The notes under the pieces were generated by a model that was not told the DNA's origin, did no database searches, and worked only from the letters and a program-made list of their open reading frames with translations. A stretch of 30,597 nt of DNA from Didymodactylos carnosus (Eukaryota; Rotifera; Eurotatoria; Philodinida; Philodinidae): contig CAJNOQ010001536.1 of the NCBI GenBank assembly GCA_905250885.1, positions 1 through 30,597 on the forward strand, read 5' to 3'. This document shows positions 1 through 11,200 of this stretch, in pieces. Both the position numbers and the translations under genes were made by a program. The first letter of the stretch is position 1; every line of letters starts with the position of its first letter.

Positions 1-1
1 T

Positions 2-181
2 TGGGGCTGGATGAATCGATACGTGCAATCGCGTCATCCAAGGTCGCAAGAGCATCTCGAAAATTTGGTCAGTGAAGCATGGCGACGTATCCCTACCACC
101 GTTGTCCAAGGCTACATACGACGAATCAGCGCCATCGTCCAACAAATCATTACTGCTCAAGGTTGGGACATTGATGCGTAA
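2..181 (+). pseudogene. Tc1/mariner-like transposase, C-terminal end
   Basis: An open frame enters from the left edge and runs 59 codons to TAA at 179-181. The tail has the pattern typical of the end of IS630/Tc1/mariner DDE transposases: a tryptophan-rich stretch (AWRRIP), a basic helix (YIRRISAIVQQII), then AQGWDIDA before the stop. The DDE catalytic domain lies outside the window, so the family call rests on the tail alone. An AATAAA sits at 224-229, about 45 bp after the stop, as expected for a polyadenylation signal. No terminal inverted repeat could be recognised after it. Whether the element is intact cannot be judged from here. Confidence 0.5.
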
Positions 182-223
182 TATATGAACGAGGCTCCAC
201 TGCTATTGTATCAGAATACACTA

Positions 224-229
224 AATAAA
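224..229 (+). terminator. Possible polyadenylation signal AATAAA
   Basis: AATAAA lies about 45 bp after the stop of the transposase tail. The spacing fits a 3' end, but such hexamers are common in AT-rich DNA. Confidence 0.3.
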
Positions 230-1480
230 ATACATATAACTATACTTGAACTACGAGTAATATCATTGATTTGCATTGCAAAAACGAAAAAGTTGATACT
301 GTAAAGCAGTGCCCTTTACAGAAGCACGAAACCGAACCGAAGTCATCGCCTTGTTTCTCAACAATTTGTTGAAGTTTAAGACCAGTGATATGACGTACAG
401 TTAGGCACTTGCGAGTAGTATCTATGGTAGAAATATGAGATCTAGATCGTTTCTTTTGGTCAACGAATTGTCAGAAACTAGGTGTACCGTTTATTTCCGT
501 CAGGGGGATAGATCAATAATAAAATATCTTAATTTGTATAGTCTAATATCTTACTTCTGTCCTTAATACTTTATTAACAAATCTAAATAAAAATGAATGA
601 CTTTTAGTATACCATTTGGTTGAATCAGTCGATTGATAATCCGATATCGCGAATCGAACAGGAGCAATTTCTTGTCCTGAACTTTCCTCAACTTGTTTTG
701 AAGCCGTGCTGTGACCAATCAATGCATTGAACTATGAGGAGTAGTTGACAGAATCTATTCGCTTCATCATTTGTTAGGTCATTTCTGGATGAAGCTGTAA
801 AGCGCTGATGTGGTCGACGTCGATGCAACAGTTGTTTCTTTTTAACGACGCTTGTTCATATTGCTGAGGATCGTCGATATTCCTTCAAAGATTCAACGTC
901 GAAATTAATGCAAATCGTTTTGCGATTTCACAACTTTCTCTCTCACAGTTTGTTTTTCTAACTGATATCGTCCGGATGTTTTATGAAGAATTTGTGGAAG
1001 GGATCAACACATGGAGAAGATCGATTCCAGGAACATCTTCCTCGAGACGAACTTTTTACCTTAGTAGATTACTTTTATGCCGTTAGAGAAGATCCTTCAG
1101 AGACAAGCATTTCACGTTCTCACTCGATTCTTTGATCGATGATTCGAACATCTTCGAGTCGAAACAAAGTTTGTGACAAATGATTGTTTTATTGAAGAAT
1201 CCCTTTTCAAAGTCAAAATTTTAAATGCTCTTCAAAGAAGTTCTGCAGCTAAAACATTTTCACCTTCGAATGATCTGGTTAAAGGTCCAAGACTAACTGT
1301 TGTCCGCTCTCTCTGAAAGTGTTGTTCGCTCGATCAGTGTGTCAACAGGGTGTGCATCGGTAAATGACAGAGCGTGATTATGAGCGGGCAAACTATTGTT
1401 ATTTCTCACGTTTTGTTCGTAAGATAAAACGCTAGCTAAGGTATAGAAATGCATTTGAATTTCCTAACCTTACTTAACTA
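230..1480. other. Intergenic, no recognised gene
   Basis: No long open frame or known protein is visible. A short ATG frame at 983-1135 (+) of 50 codons has a codon-like composition and contains the stretch HLPRDELFTLVDYF. It could be an exon or a transposon remnant, but nothing identifies it. The rest reads as decayed AT-rich sequence. Confidence 0.4.
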
Positions 1481-1619
1481 TAACTAACCCATAGATTTGA
1501 AACGAAACTTTTGTGGCAAAAATTTACTTTTACGGTGAAATTTTTCAATTTCCAGGAAATAGTGCCATGTATATGTATTCAGTGCAGCTCTTGCAGAAGC
1601 TTTATCAAGGGGGAAAGCA

Positions 1620-1885
1620 GGGAGTCCTAGAATCCTGAATTCTCCTGCATTCCAAGGATTCTCTATGATTTCAAGCATTCGTTCGGATTCCATAGGATTC
1701 CCTTGGAATCCATAAGCTTCCCTTGGATTCCCTGGAACTTTCCCCCAAAACCTAACATTTTATTCTGCTTTTGGAAGAAGTGTAGAATCCCGGATTCCAC
1801 CAAATTCCACCGGATTCCATCGGAATTGACCAGATACCAACGGATTCTACTAGATTCCATAGAATTTCTGGATTCCGTGCTTTCC
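1620..1885. repeat. Degenerate GGATTCC / GGAATCC array
   Basis: About 260 bp are built from irregularly spaced copies of GATTCC, GGATTCCA and their reverse complements (GGAATCC). Because the word is close to palindromic, both strands look alike and both carry open frames here; neither frame resembles a known protein. Spacing is irregular, so this is not a simple tandem microsatellite. It probably belongs to a non-autonomous mobile element, but no flanking inverted repeats were found. Confidence 0.6.
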
Positions 1886-1889
1886 CCCT

Positions 1890-3040
1890 TAAGCTTTATA
1901 TCCGCATTTATCCACATATGTCGAATCCGTTTGGCCCAAACGAGATCATCAATCTGCTGGACTGTCTGACGTTGGATTGCCTTGCCTCGTCGTCAGCTTA
2001 GGATACAACATAACTATTATATCGATGAAACTACGATCTTTTTATTGATTTATAGCTATTTTCAAAAGTTATCTTTAAGCACTTTCGGCAGTCACCTTCT
2101 ACTTATTTCGCATTTCGGAGTTTTCAATGTGGACTTTGGTCTAAAGAGTAACAATTACTGCATAATTTACACTAAGTCGATGGAACAGTGCTTTTAATCA
2201 TTCATTTGTTTTATATACTTAAGCCGAAGAGCCTATTTCTCTTATCTCAGCCGAAAGATGTCGGTCTGATAGACGCTGCAAATATTATGAAAAAAAGAGA
2301 GAAGCAAAATCACCACTGGCAGAAGGGACGGCGGAGACGTTATCGATTGAAAAACTAATAGCAACCCTGAGGCAAAAGGAAGAAAAACTTAGTCATCGCT
2401 AGTAATGGCGAACGAACGAATCCCTTTGGAAATAAACTGTGACAACGACAGAAAGAGACTGTAAAACGCCTAATCGTAAATATAACATCCTGGTTGCTAT
2501 CGGATTCACGTGGATTCACACTTCAATTTTTTGACTGTAAGACTTATACATGAGACATCATATAGCTAGTGTGCATGGATAGAAGACTGACGATTAGCAA
2601 GACAGCAGCTCGAAAGAGACGAATAGTGCCGAGTAAGAAACAAAAACCTGCAAAATGGGTCCAACTGGACCCCTAAACAGCTCTCAAGGGTTAACAGATT
2701 CTAGTACAAAAACACTAAATTAGTAAAAGAGATGTGTGAACAGTAGATGCAACTCATATCATCACCCTAGGTGACGAAGAATTTCTATATCTTATAGAAA
2801 AGATTTATTTGTGGGATCTATCAAGGTAGACAACTGTCAGACACTCCCTACTGAACCAGAATGTCAAGTGGCAAAACCAACAAAAATGATTCAGCCAGTT
2901 CAATCAATATGTCAGTCATGTCAAGGGACAATTCGATGTCATGGATTCTAATCGAATTCTGAAGGTAACGAACACAAACATGTCGAGATTCTGCTTTGTA
3001 ATAGTTTGAACCTAATAGTGTATCGACGAACAACGGAAGA
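1890..3040. other. Intergenic, no recognised gene
   Basis: Only short frames without recognisable motifs are present on either strand. Nothing in this stretch matches a known protein or RNA family by eye. Confidence 0.4.
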
Positions 3041-3043
3041 CTG

Positions 3044-3516
3044 TACTATGGATCAGTTCATACGACGACTTCTATCACTTCGAACAGCAGTGTTATAGAT
3101 CCAGACTGTAGTCACTTTACCAAAAAAGTCCTAAAGGAAAGTGTGGGACTTTAACGACCTACCAGAATATGTTACACTTTGATGCGTGCGTCAATTGCTA
3201 TGTAGAGCAAGATTCTCTCCGAGACTTTGCGATTCATCAACGGACATTCTGTGGGACATTCCTCTTCACAATCGGACATTGATTAACTGAGATGAATTTC
3301 ATTTGTGTAAATACACTATGGCTGTAGTTGTGTTAATTATTGTTCTACAGGAAGGTAACTTCTGAGACTTTTCGTTTCATCTGCGGACTTTCTGCTCGAG
3401 TTTTCCTATTCACCATGCAATAAGCCCCACATTTTTTGGGTAAAGTGACTACAGTCTGGATCTATAACACTGCTATTCAAAGTGATACAAGTCGTCGTAT
3501 GAATTGGTCCATAGTA
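3044..3516. mobile_element. Inverted-repeat MITE, about 470 bp
   Basis: The 77 bp at 3044-3120 are repeated in reverse complement at 3440-3516 with about 90% identity; both arms end TACTATGG at the outer edge. The outermost TA on each side could be the TA target duplication of the Tc1/mariner/pogo superfamily. The interior has no coding frame. It contains a direct repeat of about 30 bp at 3221 and 3364 (GAGACTT..CG.TTCATC..CGGAC). I read it as a non-autonomous DNA transposon. The superfamily is inferred from the TA ends only. Confidence 0.75.
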
Positions 3517-3519
3517 TGT

Positions 3520-4200
3520 AACATCAAATAGATATATCTTTTATATATCTTTCAAATATATCTTTTCTGTGACAATATCCATATATAGTATAGTCGAATA
3601 CCACAATTAGAACACGAAAATTTTCAAGTTGACTCTTTCCTAATTTTTGAAGCCATTTCTAAAGGTGGAAAAAACATTTTTAGTTTGCCGAGTAGAGGAG
3701 AATCAGGGCTATCGATCTATGTAAAAATATTTAAGGTTCGTTTGCTTATTTCTTATTAATTAAGACAAGAATGAAGGCCACTATGAATTTCTTTTCTTTC
3801 CTGTCTATTCTAAATTAGAACACGCCTTGCATTTTCTATTCCTAAATAGAACACATCCATACATATACATGGAATTTTTCAGTGAATTTAGAAAAAAACT
3901 TGTGGGCGCTACCCAAAGTTCAAAAATAGTACTTATGTTTGCAACAAAATATGTTTGAAAAAGTCAGGACTGTATCCGGTAAGAAACTAGGATCTAAGAG
4001 ACAAAGTTTTCAAGCATTTACACTGTTAAAACGATTTCCCTAGTTTCCAGTGCATCTTCCATTCTAAAAATTGATTCTAACTATTGATGTTTCAAACGGA
4101 AAGTTTTAAAATAACGAAATTAAATACGTTTCAGCCCAATTGTAGAATTGCATGAGTACTAGGCTCAATTTTAGATTAATCTCGTTAATGTCATCATCTG
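3520..4200. other. Non-coding stretch before the broken transposase gene
   Basis: No gene is seen. The words AATTAGAACACG (about 3604 and 3813) and AATAGAACACAT (about 3844) recur three times and could be subterminal repeats of the downstream transposon. No matching inverted copy was found beyond 7240. Confidence 0.3.
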
Positions 4201-4205
4201 TAAAG

Positions 4206-7200
4206 ATGCATAATAAAAAATATTCTGCTGATGATTTAAGAGCAGCTGTCAGTAGTAATCTCGATTCAAAGTCTGCTGAAAAACTGTAAAAAGTTCGATC
4301 TAGCACGATACGAAAACATCGATTAAATCCTTTAACAATCATCGGCGCTGGACGTAAGACATATTTGAATGAACAACAAGAAAGTTATCTAGTGTCATTA
4401 ATCCAATTATTACCAGATTATGGATTTAAATGTGACAAAGATTTAATAATGTCAGTTGCAGTTGATTACATGAAGTCATTGAATGTTGTTGAAACACCAG
4501 GTCAAAAGTGGCTAAATCATTTTGTACAAAGACATAGCGATCAAGTCAAGTGGAAAAAGGAACAAAATTAGAGAGACCTCGAGCTGAAAATTGTAATGAA
4601 TCAACCACAAAAGCTTGGTTTCAATTGTTGAAAACTGAATTGATTAAATTAGATCTTATGGATAATCCCGCACAAATTTTCAACGCGGATGAAAGTGGTT
4701 TTGCGGACAAGGCGAAAGGTTCGTGGGTGGTAGTTAATTCGAGTGTGCAATATGTCTTTGAAGAATCTGGTAGTACGGAAACAAATTATACAACAGCACT
4801 AATATGCATCAGCGCGTCTGGACAGGTACTCCCACCATTTATCATCAGCACTGGGAAAAATCTTATGTCGGCGAGGTGCCGAGGAGGTCCGAATGGTGTA
4901 CATTATTCAGTAATACCAGAGGTATAGCGGATGCTTCCTCTCACTTACTCTCATTAATATTTCATGTTATATATGGTTATTTTAGGATGGATAAACGCTG
5001 AACCGTATGAGTACTAGTTTGAGAAAATTTTTATTCCATGTACTGCTCATATTAATCGGCCACTATTATTAATAATAGATGGCCATACAGTACATGTTAG
5101 TTTAAAGTTGATTGATTTAATGAAACAACATCAAATTATTTGTCTTATGTTACCACCACACACAACTCATGTGATACAACCATTGGACGTCGTCTTATTT
5201 AATAATGTTAAAGCGGACTGGGTGAGTATTAAACTATCGTTCAATCGCTTGTTACACCTGCTGATGGTTTCTACTACCCTTTTTGCAACTGCATCTCAGT
5301 CTAAATGTTACGTATTATCTGTTGAATTTCAGACGAGTATTGTCACAAATTTTCTAAAAAAGACCGGACGCAATGGTTGAAAAACTGATCCATAAGCCAT
5401 ATCAATCGTCCAAACCATTACCACCAAACATTCTCTTACCACAACTTCCATCGCCAGCAATTCAAAATTTGACTAATTCATTACCATCATTTGTACCATT
5501 ACCAATATCTTCAATACCTGTGCCCCATACTATGAGCAATACACGACCTTCTCGCGCTCGTTCACCTTCATTAATATTAATTCCTGGAAAAAAACGAGTA
5601 ATAGTTTCTTCTTCAACGTCCTCAAATCTAACAGTGAATAACAACAGTGTACTACCATCAAACCATCCACTACTGATTAATCCATCTCCACTATCTTTAA
5701 CAGTCCTTAATTTACCCTCCAAACTTCTGTTAACAATTAAACAATCGTCTGCATCAAATCGAACTACCTTGTGTTCAACCACAAGTACCATGCATATTAA
5801 CAATATCTCCTTCGTTACAAACGCGTATCCCTATTCACCCTGTTGCGCCAGTGTCACCTGTATTATCGAACTCGACATCACCATCGAATATATCAGTTGT
5901 TCAACAGAAAAGAAAACTAAAGAATCGTAGTTCTCAAGTAACAAAAAAGAATCGCCTGAGGAATTTAATAATTAATGAGAGTGATGGTTAGCTCAGTAAA
6001 CCTATTAAAAAGGAAAATATTATTAATAGTCACTATTTCATTTTTTAGATAAAGAAGAACAAATCGCTCCAACTAACGCAGTACGTCAGGTGATTCATAA
6101 TCTTCTTAGTCAAGGAGCACAACAACAACACGAGCAGAATCAATCAACTGAAAAAAAGGGACATTTACGGCTCAATAATTCATACGGTGTCAATCTTACT
6201 GATGCTGACGTTGCTTTAAAAATATACGTTAAATATACGTTTGCATACAGCACGCTTGATACGGGTATCAAACTTCAACTGAATCCAACGCCTTCGAAAC
6301 GCGAAACAACAGACGAAAATTTTTTATATGTATTATGTCTAGGCGTGCAACGGTAGCAGTAAAGCCGGTAACGGTACTACCGCTACCGTCCTACCGTTAC
6401 TATCGTTACTACCTCTACCGTTACCGGTACTACCCGTACCGTTTTACCGATCACCGTAGGTAACCTTTTCCGGATAAAACCTATTGTAAAAAATCACACA
6501 GTTACAAATGTAACTTAACTCAATCTTCAATAACTCATAGACACATCGAAGAATCAAAATTCGTGAACCTTAGTAAGCCGAAATTAGGTTTTGCGAGTTG
6601 CTCAGGCTTCATCCACTGTTTATGTAAAAACAAAATTAAACAAAACCATTATTTCTTCTTCTTATTTGAGACTGCTTAAGCCAATAAAATGTAGAGAAAA
6701 GTAAAACATAGAATAAAGCATCAAAATCTGTTACAATAACGACATCGTCATACGCTCTACAGAATTTTAGTCTCTCTAGAATAGATACTATCTGTCCGCA
6801 ATGAACGATAAAACCTGTGGATCGATAACGGCAGTAGAACAGTAGCGGTAGTAACGGTAGAACGGTAACAGTAGTTACGGTAAACCGCTCAACTACCGCT
6901 ACCGTTGCATGCCTAATTATATCAGCATGCCAGTGCCGTTACACGCTCTTAATTTAATCAGCGAGCAACTTGCAAAATTCCTCAATGACTCTCAAAATCC
7001 CTCAATGGCTTCATCTCAACTTAACGATTCGGGAGTGTAGAACCATGTTTACCAAATACTAACGATAAACTATTAACTAATGTTACACGTCAAACTTCGG
7101 TGACTAGTATCCCGAGCTCCTTTACCCTTGAATGTAGCAACTCTGTCGGCACAACGGATACCGATATTCCTAATCAGCGTGACCTTAAGCGAACACTTTC

Positions 7201-7231
7201 TAGTGATAATGATTACGAAAACGAATCTAAA
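4206..7231 (+). pseudogene. pogo/jerky-type (DDE_1) transposase gene, decayed and split by a MITE
   Basis: From the ATG at 4206 the N-terminus resembles a Psq helix-turn-helix (KKYSADDLRAAV), followed by a CENP-B-like region ending in KWLNHFVQRHSD. Catalytic-core marks are in order: IFNADESGF near 4677, LLIIDGH near 5070, and LPPHTTHVIQPLD near 5150. The last two acidic residues are 35 residues apart, as in jerky/Tigger-like enzymes. A Ser/Pro-rich tail and a basic KRKLKNR segment follow. Breaks are TAA at 4287 in the HTH, a frameshift near 4555, TAG at 5015 replacing an expected Trp, and a frameshift near 5370. Likely introns are 4922-4985, 5222-5332 and 5987-6048. The coding trace resumes after the 6340-6915 MITE, shifts frame near 7040, and ends at TGA 7229-7231. 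It is dead as a transposase. Host domestication is not supported, because the stops fall inside the DNA-binding and catalytic parts. Confidence 0.8.
6332..6923. mobile_element. hAT-type MITE with 8-bp target duplication
   Basis: The element spans 6340-6915 (576 bp). Its ends are TAGGCGTGCAACGGTAGC and the inverted form of TAGGCATGCAACGGTAGC. Direct copies of ATTATGTC (6332-6339) and ATTATATC (6916-6923) flank it and match at 7 of 8 positions, as expected for a hAT insertion. Just inside each end lie many copies of ACGGTA/TACCGT (6345-6475 and 6830-6905). hAT transposases are known to bind short subterminal repeats of this kind. The centre is non-coding, so the element depends on a transposase elsewhere. 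It interrupts the C-terminal part of the pogo/jerky-type pseudogene. Confidence 0.85.
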
Positions 7232-7239
7232 TGGAGAAC

Positions 7240-8214
7240 ATGATCGTACCCAAGATATAAATTAACTTTTTGGCATCACCGTGTTACAGTTGTACTTTTC
7301 ATATACGTATACTTTTTTTATTCTGTTCAAAACAAATACAGTACTTTTCATATTAGCGCAGCCTGCACAAAGCACAACTTCTGACTTAACTTCCGCAATT
7401 CGTTTGCTGATTCTCCCGAGAACATGACCAAACTGCACCCGCCGCGGACTCATATTTTCGGAACATCTAAGCTAGTATACTTTTTAGTGTTTTGCTTCTA
7501 GTATGCAGTATAATCAGTATTTAGTAAACAACTTAGCCGTTTGTTTCATATCTCGGTCAAAAAGGCATACCACCCCAAATCCTTTGGACATTCTTCTCGA
7601 AGTAAAGTCAGAGTAAAACATCATGCAAATACTGCTGAAAATGCATCAGAAAGGGACTGGCCTGATCTGAGTAGATCTGCAATTATAAATTTCTAGATGT
7701 TCAGATGTTCTGACAAACATCAGGGAAGAGCTCACTCTCATCCCAGAAGTCTGGGATTTCAAATCAAACCGTTTGTGTGCTTTGCGTATACGCAGGTTTG
7801 CTCATCACTACTACCACTACTACGTAGGGCGCGGAAAACGTAAGCGAAAAACCTTGACATAAACGAAAGACATAAACGAAAAACGGACAAAAGAAAAAAT
7901 AAAACACAGGTAGCCAGTCATTTTTACCTGTATACTGTGTTGTATATGCTTATTTTTGTTTTGTTTGTTGTTATATTCAGCAGTAACACGTTATATTAGG
8001 TAAAAATCTATGTACTGTTTGAAGGCACATGCTTTTTAGAAAAAACATGAAATTTAGCGTTCTAGAAGCAGTCGGTATATAGTTTGTAAGGCAGTCTAAT
8101 TATACAGCCCAAAACTATAAATGACAGATAGCAAACAAAAACGGCAATTAGCCAGCTGTTCTGCTGAAACAGTTCACTACTATTTGACGTCTTTCTGTGT
8201 CTTTGTTCATAGTA
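7240..8214. other. Intergenic, upstream of the GRAMD1-like gene
   Basis: No gene is recognised. A 63-codon minus-strand frame at 7262-7453 shows no known motif. The stretch just before 8215 should hold the promoter of the GRAMD1-like gene. A TATA-like TATATAG occurs near 8077, but it is not distinctive enough to call. Confidence 0.4.
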
Positions 8215-11200
8215 ATGTCACATCGAAAATTGGACCAGCACCAACGTCTCAGTCATCGCGAAAATATCCAAGAAACTAGTAGTCAAGAAACTGGTAATAA
8301 CGAACGACGTCGTCATTCCCGTTTACATCCAACCATTGTCATTGATCATTTGCGTACAAAATTAATGCAACCAAAACAAAAGTCTGTGTCAGACATCGAA
8401 ACAACGAGTGAATGGCCAAAGTCACAAAAGCGTTTTTCAACTCAAGTTGATGTACGATCCTCATTTAACACAGATGTCATCTCAACTTCAAGCACAATAC
8501 CTGATATTCCATCAGCCGTTGAAGAAGAAACTCAGTCACAGTTGAACACACCTGTGCCAAAGTCAAATTTTGGCCAGTCGCCATTTCAACCAACTGTGAA
8601 TGTTGTTGTACCAGCTGTTGAAGAACCATCATCTCGTGAATTAACAAAACTAAGTAAAGGAGAGCGTGACTCAAAGAAATCACGTCGTGATAAATCGTGG
8701 TCATTGACTGATGAAGCCGAGTTACACGAACAAGAACAGCATAAACAAAAAGTTAAATTATCAGTCAAGTCATTGCCGCCGACTCGGACAACAAATTCTC
8801 AAATAATGGATATAAATCCTCATACAACTAATGGACAGAATCATCATCAAAAAGATGCCACCAAAAGACGACGGCGACAAACATCACGAAGAACAGTAAG
8901 CGGATTGAGGAAGGAGAGTTCAAAGATGTGTTGTACGTGTCGTTTCGTTTTCTAGGGTTTTCAAATACGTGATGAAGATTTTAAGATTATATTTGGCAAG
9001 GATCTGGCGGAAAATGAACAGCTGATTATAGGTGAGTGAGTAGATAAAGTCTATGCACTTCTTCCATCCTCATTTTGTTTTTGTTGTAGCTTTTCCATGT
9101 GCATGGAAAAAAGATAACTCTGTTCATTTTATACACGGGCGTATGTTTCTATCACAAAATTATTTATCATTTTATACGTGTTTTTTTAAATGGGAAGAAA
9201 GTGTACGTATATTTTTACTCTCACTTTGTCTTTTTTACACCTTGTCTGTACCTTCTATTAGCTCTGCCTTAATTTTCGCGATATCATCTCTGTGACAAAA
9301 AAAAAAGCAACACGACATTTGCTTCCAAATGCAATTGAAATACGTATCCAGAATTATGAACGACGTTATGTATTTGCTTGTTATATATCAAGGGAAAAAA
9401 TTTATGTATCAATTTTTAGACTTTGGCAAAATGCATTGTTGGAACAGGTGCGCGGAGTATTCCCTTCACATCAGAGAATTAGGTATTTTTGTCGCGCTGC
9501 GACACAATCTGCGTGGTTTTTGCTTAAATTTTTGTTCACTTATTGCCGCTTTTTTTCTTAACTAATGAGTGAACCAAAATTTAGCTCAAAATCACGTAGA
9601 TTGTACCGACATTAGAGAAGAAGTCGAAGTAGAATTACAAGGAATCCGCTGTCGGATTCACCGACAAATTCTACATATGCCATCTTATTTTCATCAAATC
9701 TGGCAAAAGTATCTAATTCTTTAATGCTTATTTTGATAGAGACTGAAAGTCTCTTTGTTTGTTTCCTAGCCCCTGAATTATCATGAATTATATCAACTAA
9801 TTCATGCATCATCATCATTTGAATATACGGATCAAGAACAAGAACGGAATAGTTGTTCAACGGATAATGAGGCAGATGAGGATGTCTTTCAAAATGGAAA
9901 TGAAACAACAACTCACGATGAACATCAAGAAAATAATTATGATACAGTTATTAATGAGGTAAAAAAGAATAAGAGATGCTTTTATAGCCTATTCAGCGGT
10001 AAGAATTTCCTCCCAAAAAACCATTAGGAGATATCCAAAATCAGTCTAACAATGTGCAAATATGCATTTTTTTCATCAGGCGAAATACTCGCCAAATGAA
10101 GGATTGTTTTTCACTTGAAATCTACGTTTTTTAGGATATAACTCATTGCTGATTCGGATATGATTGTCATTATTAGGGTTTCAGCGAATTTTCTGAGGGT
10201 CTTTGGGACATCGGGGCGCTGGAACTTCGGTCTAGAAAGCAGTTTAGAAGTTTTCACTGAGTAAACGTTTTAAGTTATATCTCCTTCTTGCACACAAACA
10301 AACGACCCTGAAATTTTTCGAAGTTTATTTCTCACACACAGCCCGGAAATCTTTCTGCTAAAGACATTCCACTACTGGCGTTTATATTTCAAAATCCCCA
10401 AAACTAACAAATAGACGGCTCAATTTTGAAGGCTCCACAAAACGGCTAATTCAGGGATTTTTTATAATTCGCGATTTGAGCTGACTGCTCTGGAGACCAG
10501 ATTTTCTGCAACCCTATAAAAATCAAAAAATTTTGACTTTCGTATTTTCTTCCGTTACCAGCCAAGCCATCAAAACGGTGACATTACTCAACAATTACCT
10601 GCACTGACAACACCAGCAATAGGTAAGCAGCTTCTGTTTCCTTGTTCTATATAACATTTTTCATTCTTTTACGTTTTCTTTCAGTTCAGTCACCACCGAC
10701 AAAGTATCTTCCGCATTGTCCATGTGAATCTCACTTGGAACATTTATTTACTGATAAAGTTCACCCTTTTTCAGTTGATCAACTTTGGGCTTATAATTTC
10801 GGACCGGAAAATGAGTTTTTACGATCTTATCGAATCAGTCAAAAATTGGCAGGTACGGCTATGACATTTCCCTTTCATTGACAGTGGAAGAACGAGTTTT
10901 ATCCCTTCATTAAGACTACCATGCAACTGAATGGCAACTGAATTCAAACACTCATAAACGTGAACGACAAGTAACGTACAAGGCACAAGCAACATCAATC
11001 TTTGGAACAGCTCGTTTAAATTGCACAGAAAAACAGGTCATTTTCAGCAAGAACAACGGCTAATTTCCGATCTTTGTCAATTAATGAAAGTAGTAAAGAA
11101 CAGCAGCAAGCTTTCAGAAAAACTAAACAACCTAATCCTATTGAAAAGCTTTATTTTTGGATAAGCAAACGAATCTAAAAATCTTTCAATAACACTAGAA

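Noticed and set aside
1663..1969. Overlapping 84- and 88-codon frames on opposite strands
   Set aside because: Both arise from the GGATTCC array, whose near-palindromic word keeps several frames open; the products are repetitive and match nothing.
5462..5803. 113-codon minus-strand frame
   Set aside because: It is antisense to the Ser/Pro-rich tail of the pogo/jerky-type transposase pseudogene, which fits the plus-strand context far better.
8477..8768. Minus-strand frames inside the first GRAMD1-like exon
   Set aside because: They are antisense shadows of exon 1, which has a phase-consistent continuation into the GRAM exons.
8928..8955. 28-bp intron with GTGTTG donor in the GRAMD1-like gene
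   Set aside because: Too short; the better GTAAGC donor at 8896 gives a 60-bp intron like its neighbours and keeps the frame.
9612..9911. 99-codon minus-strand frame
   Set aside because: It spans intron 4 and exon 5 of the GRAMD1-like gene in antisense and shows no domain.
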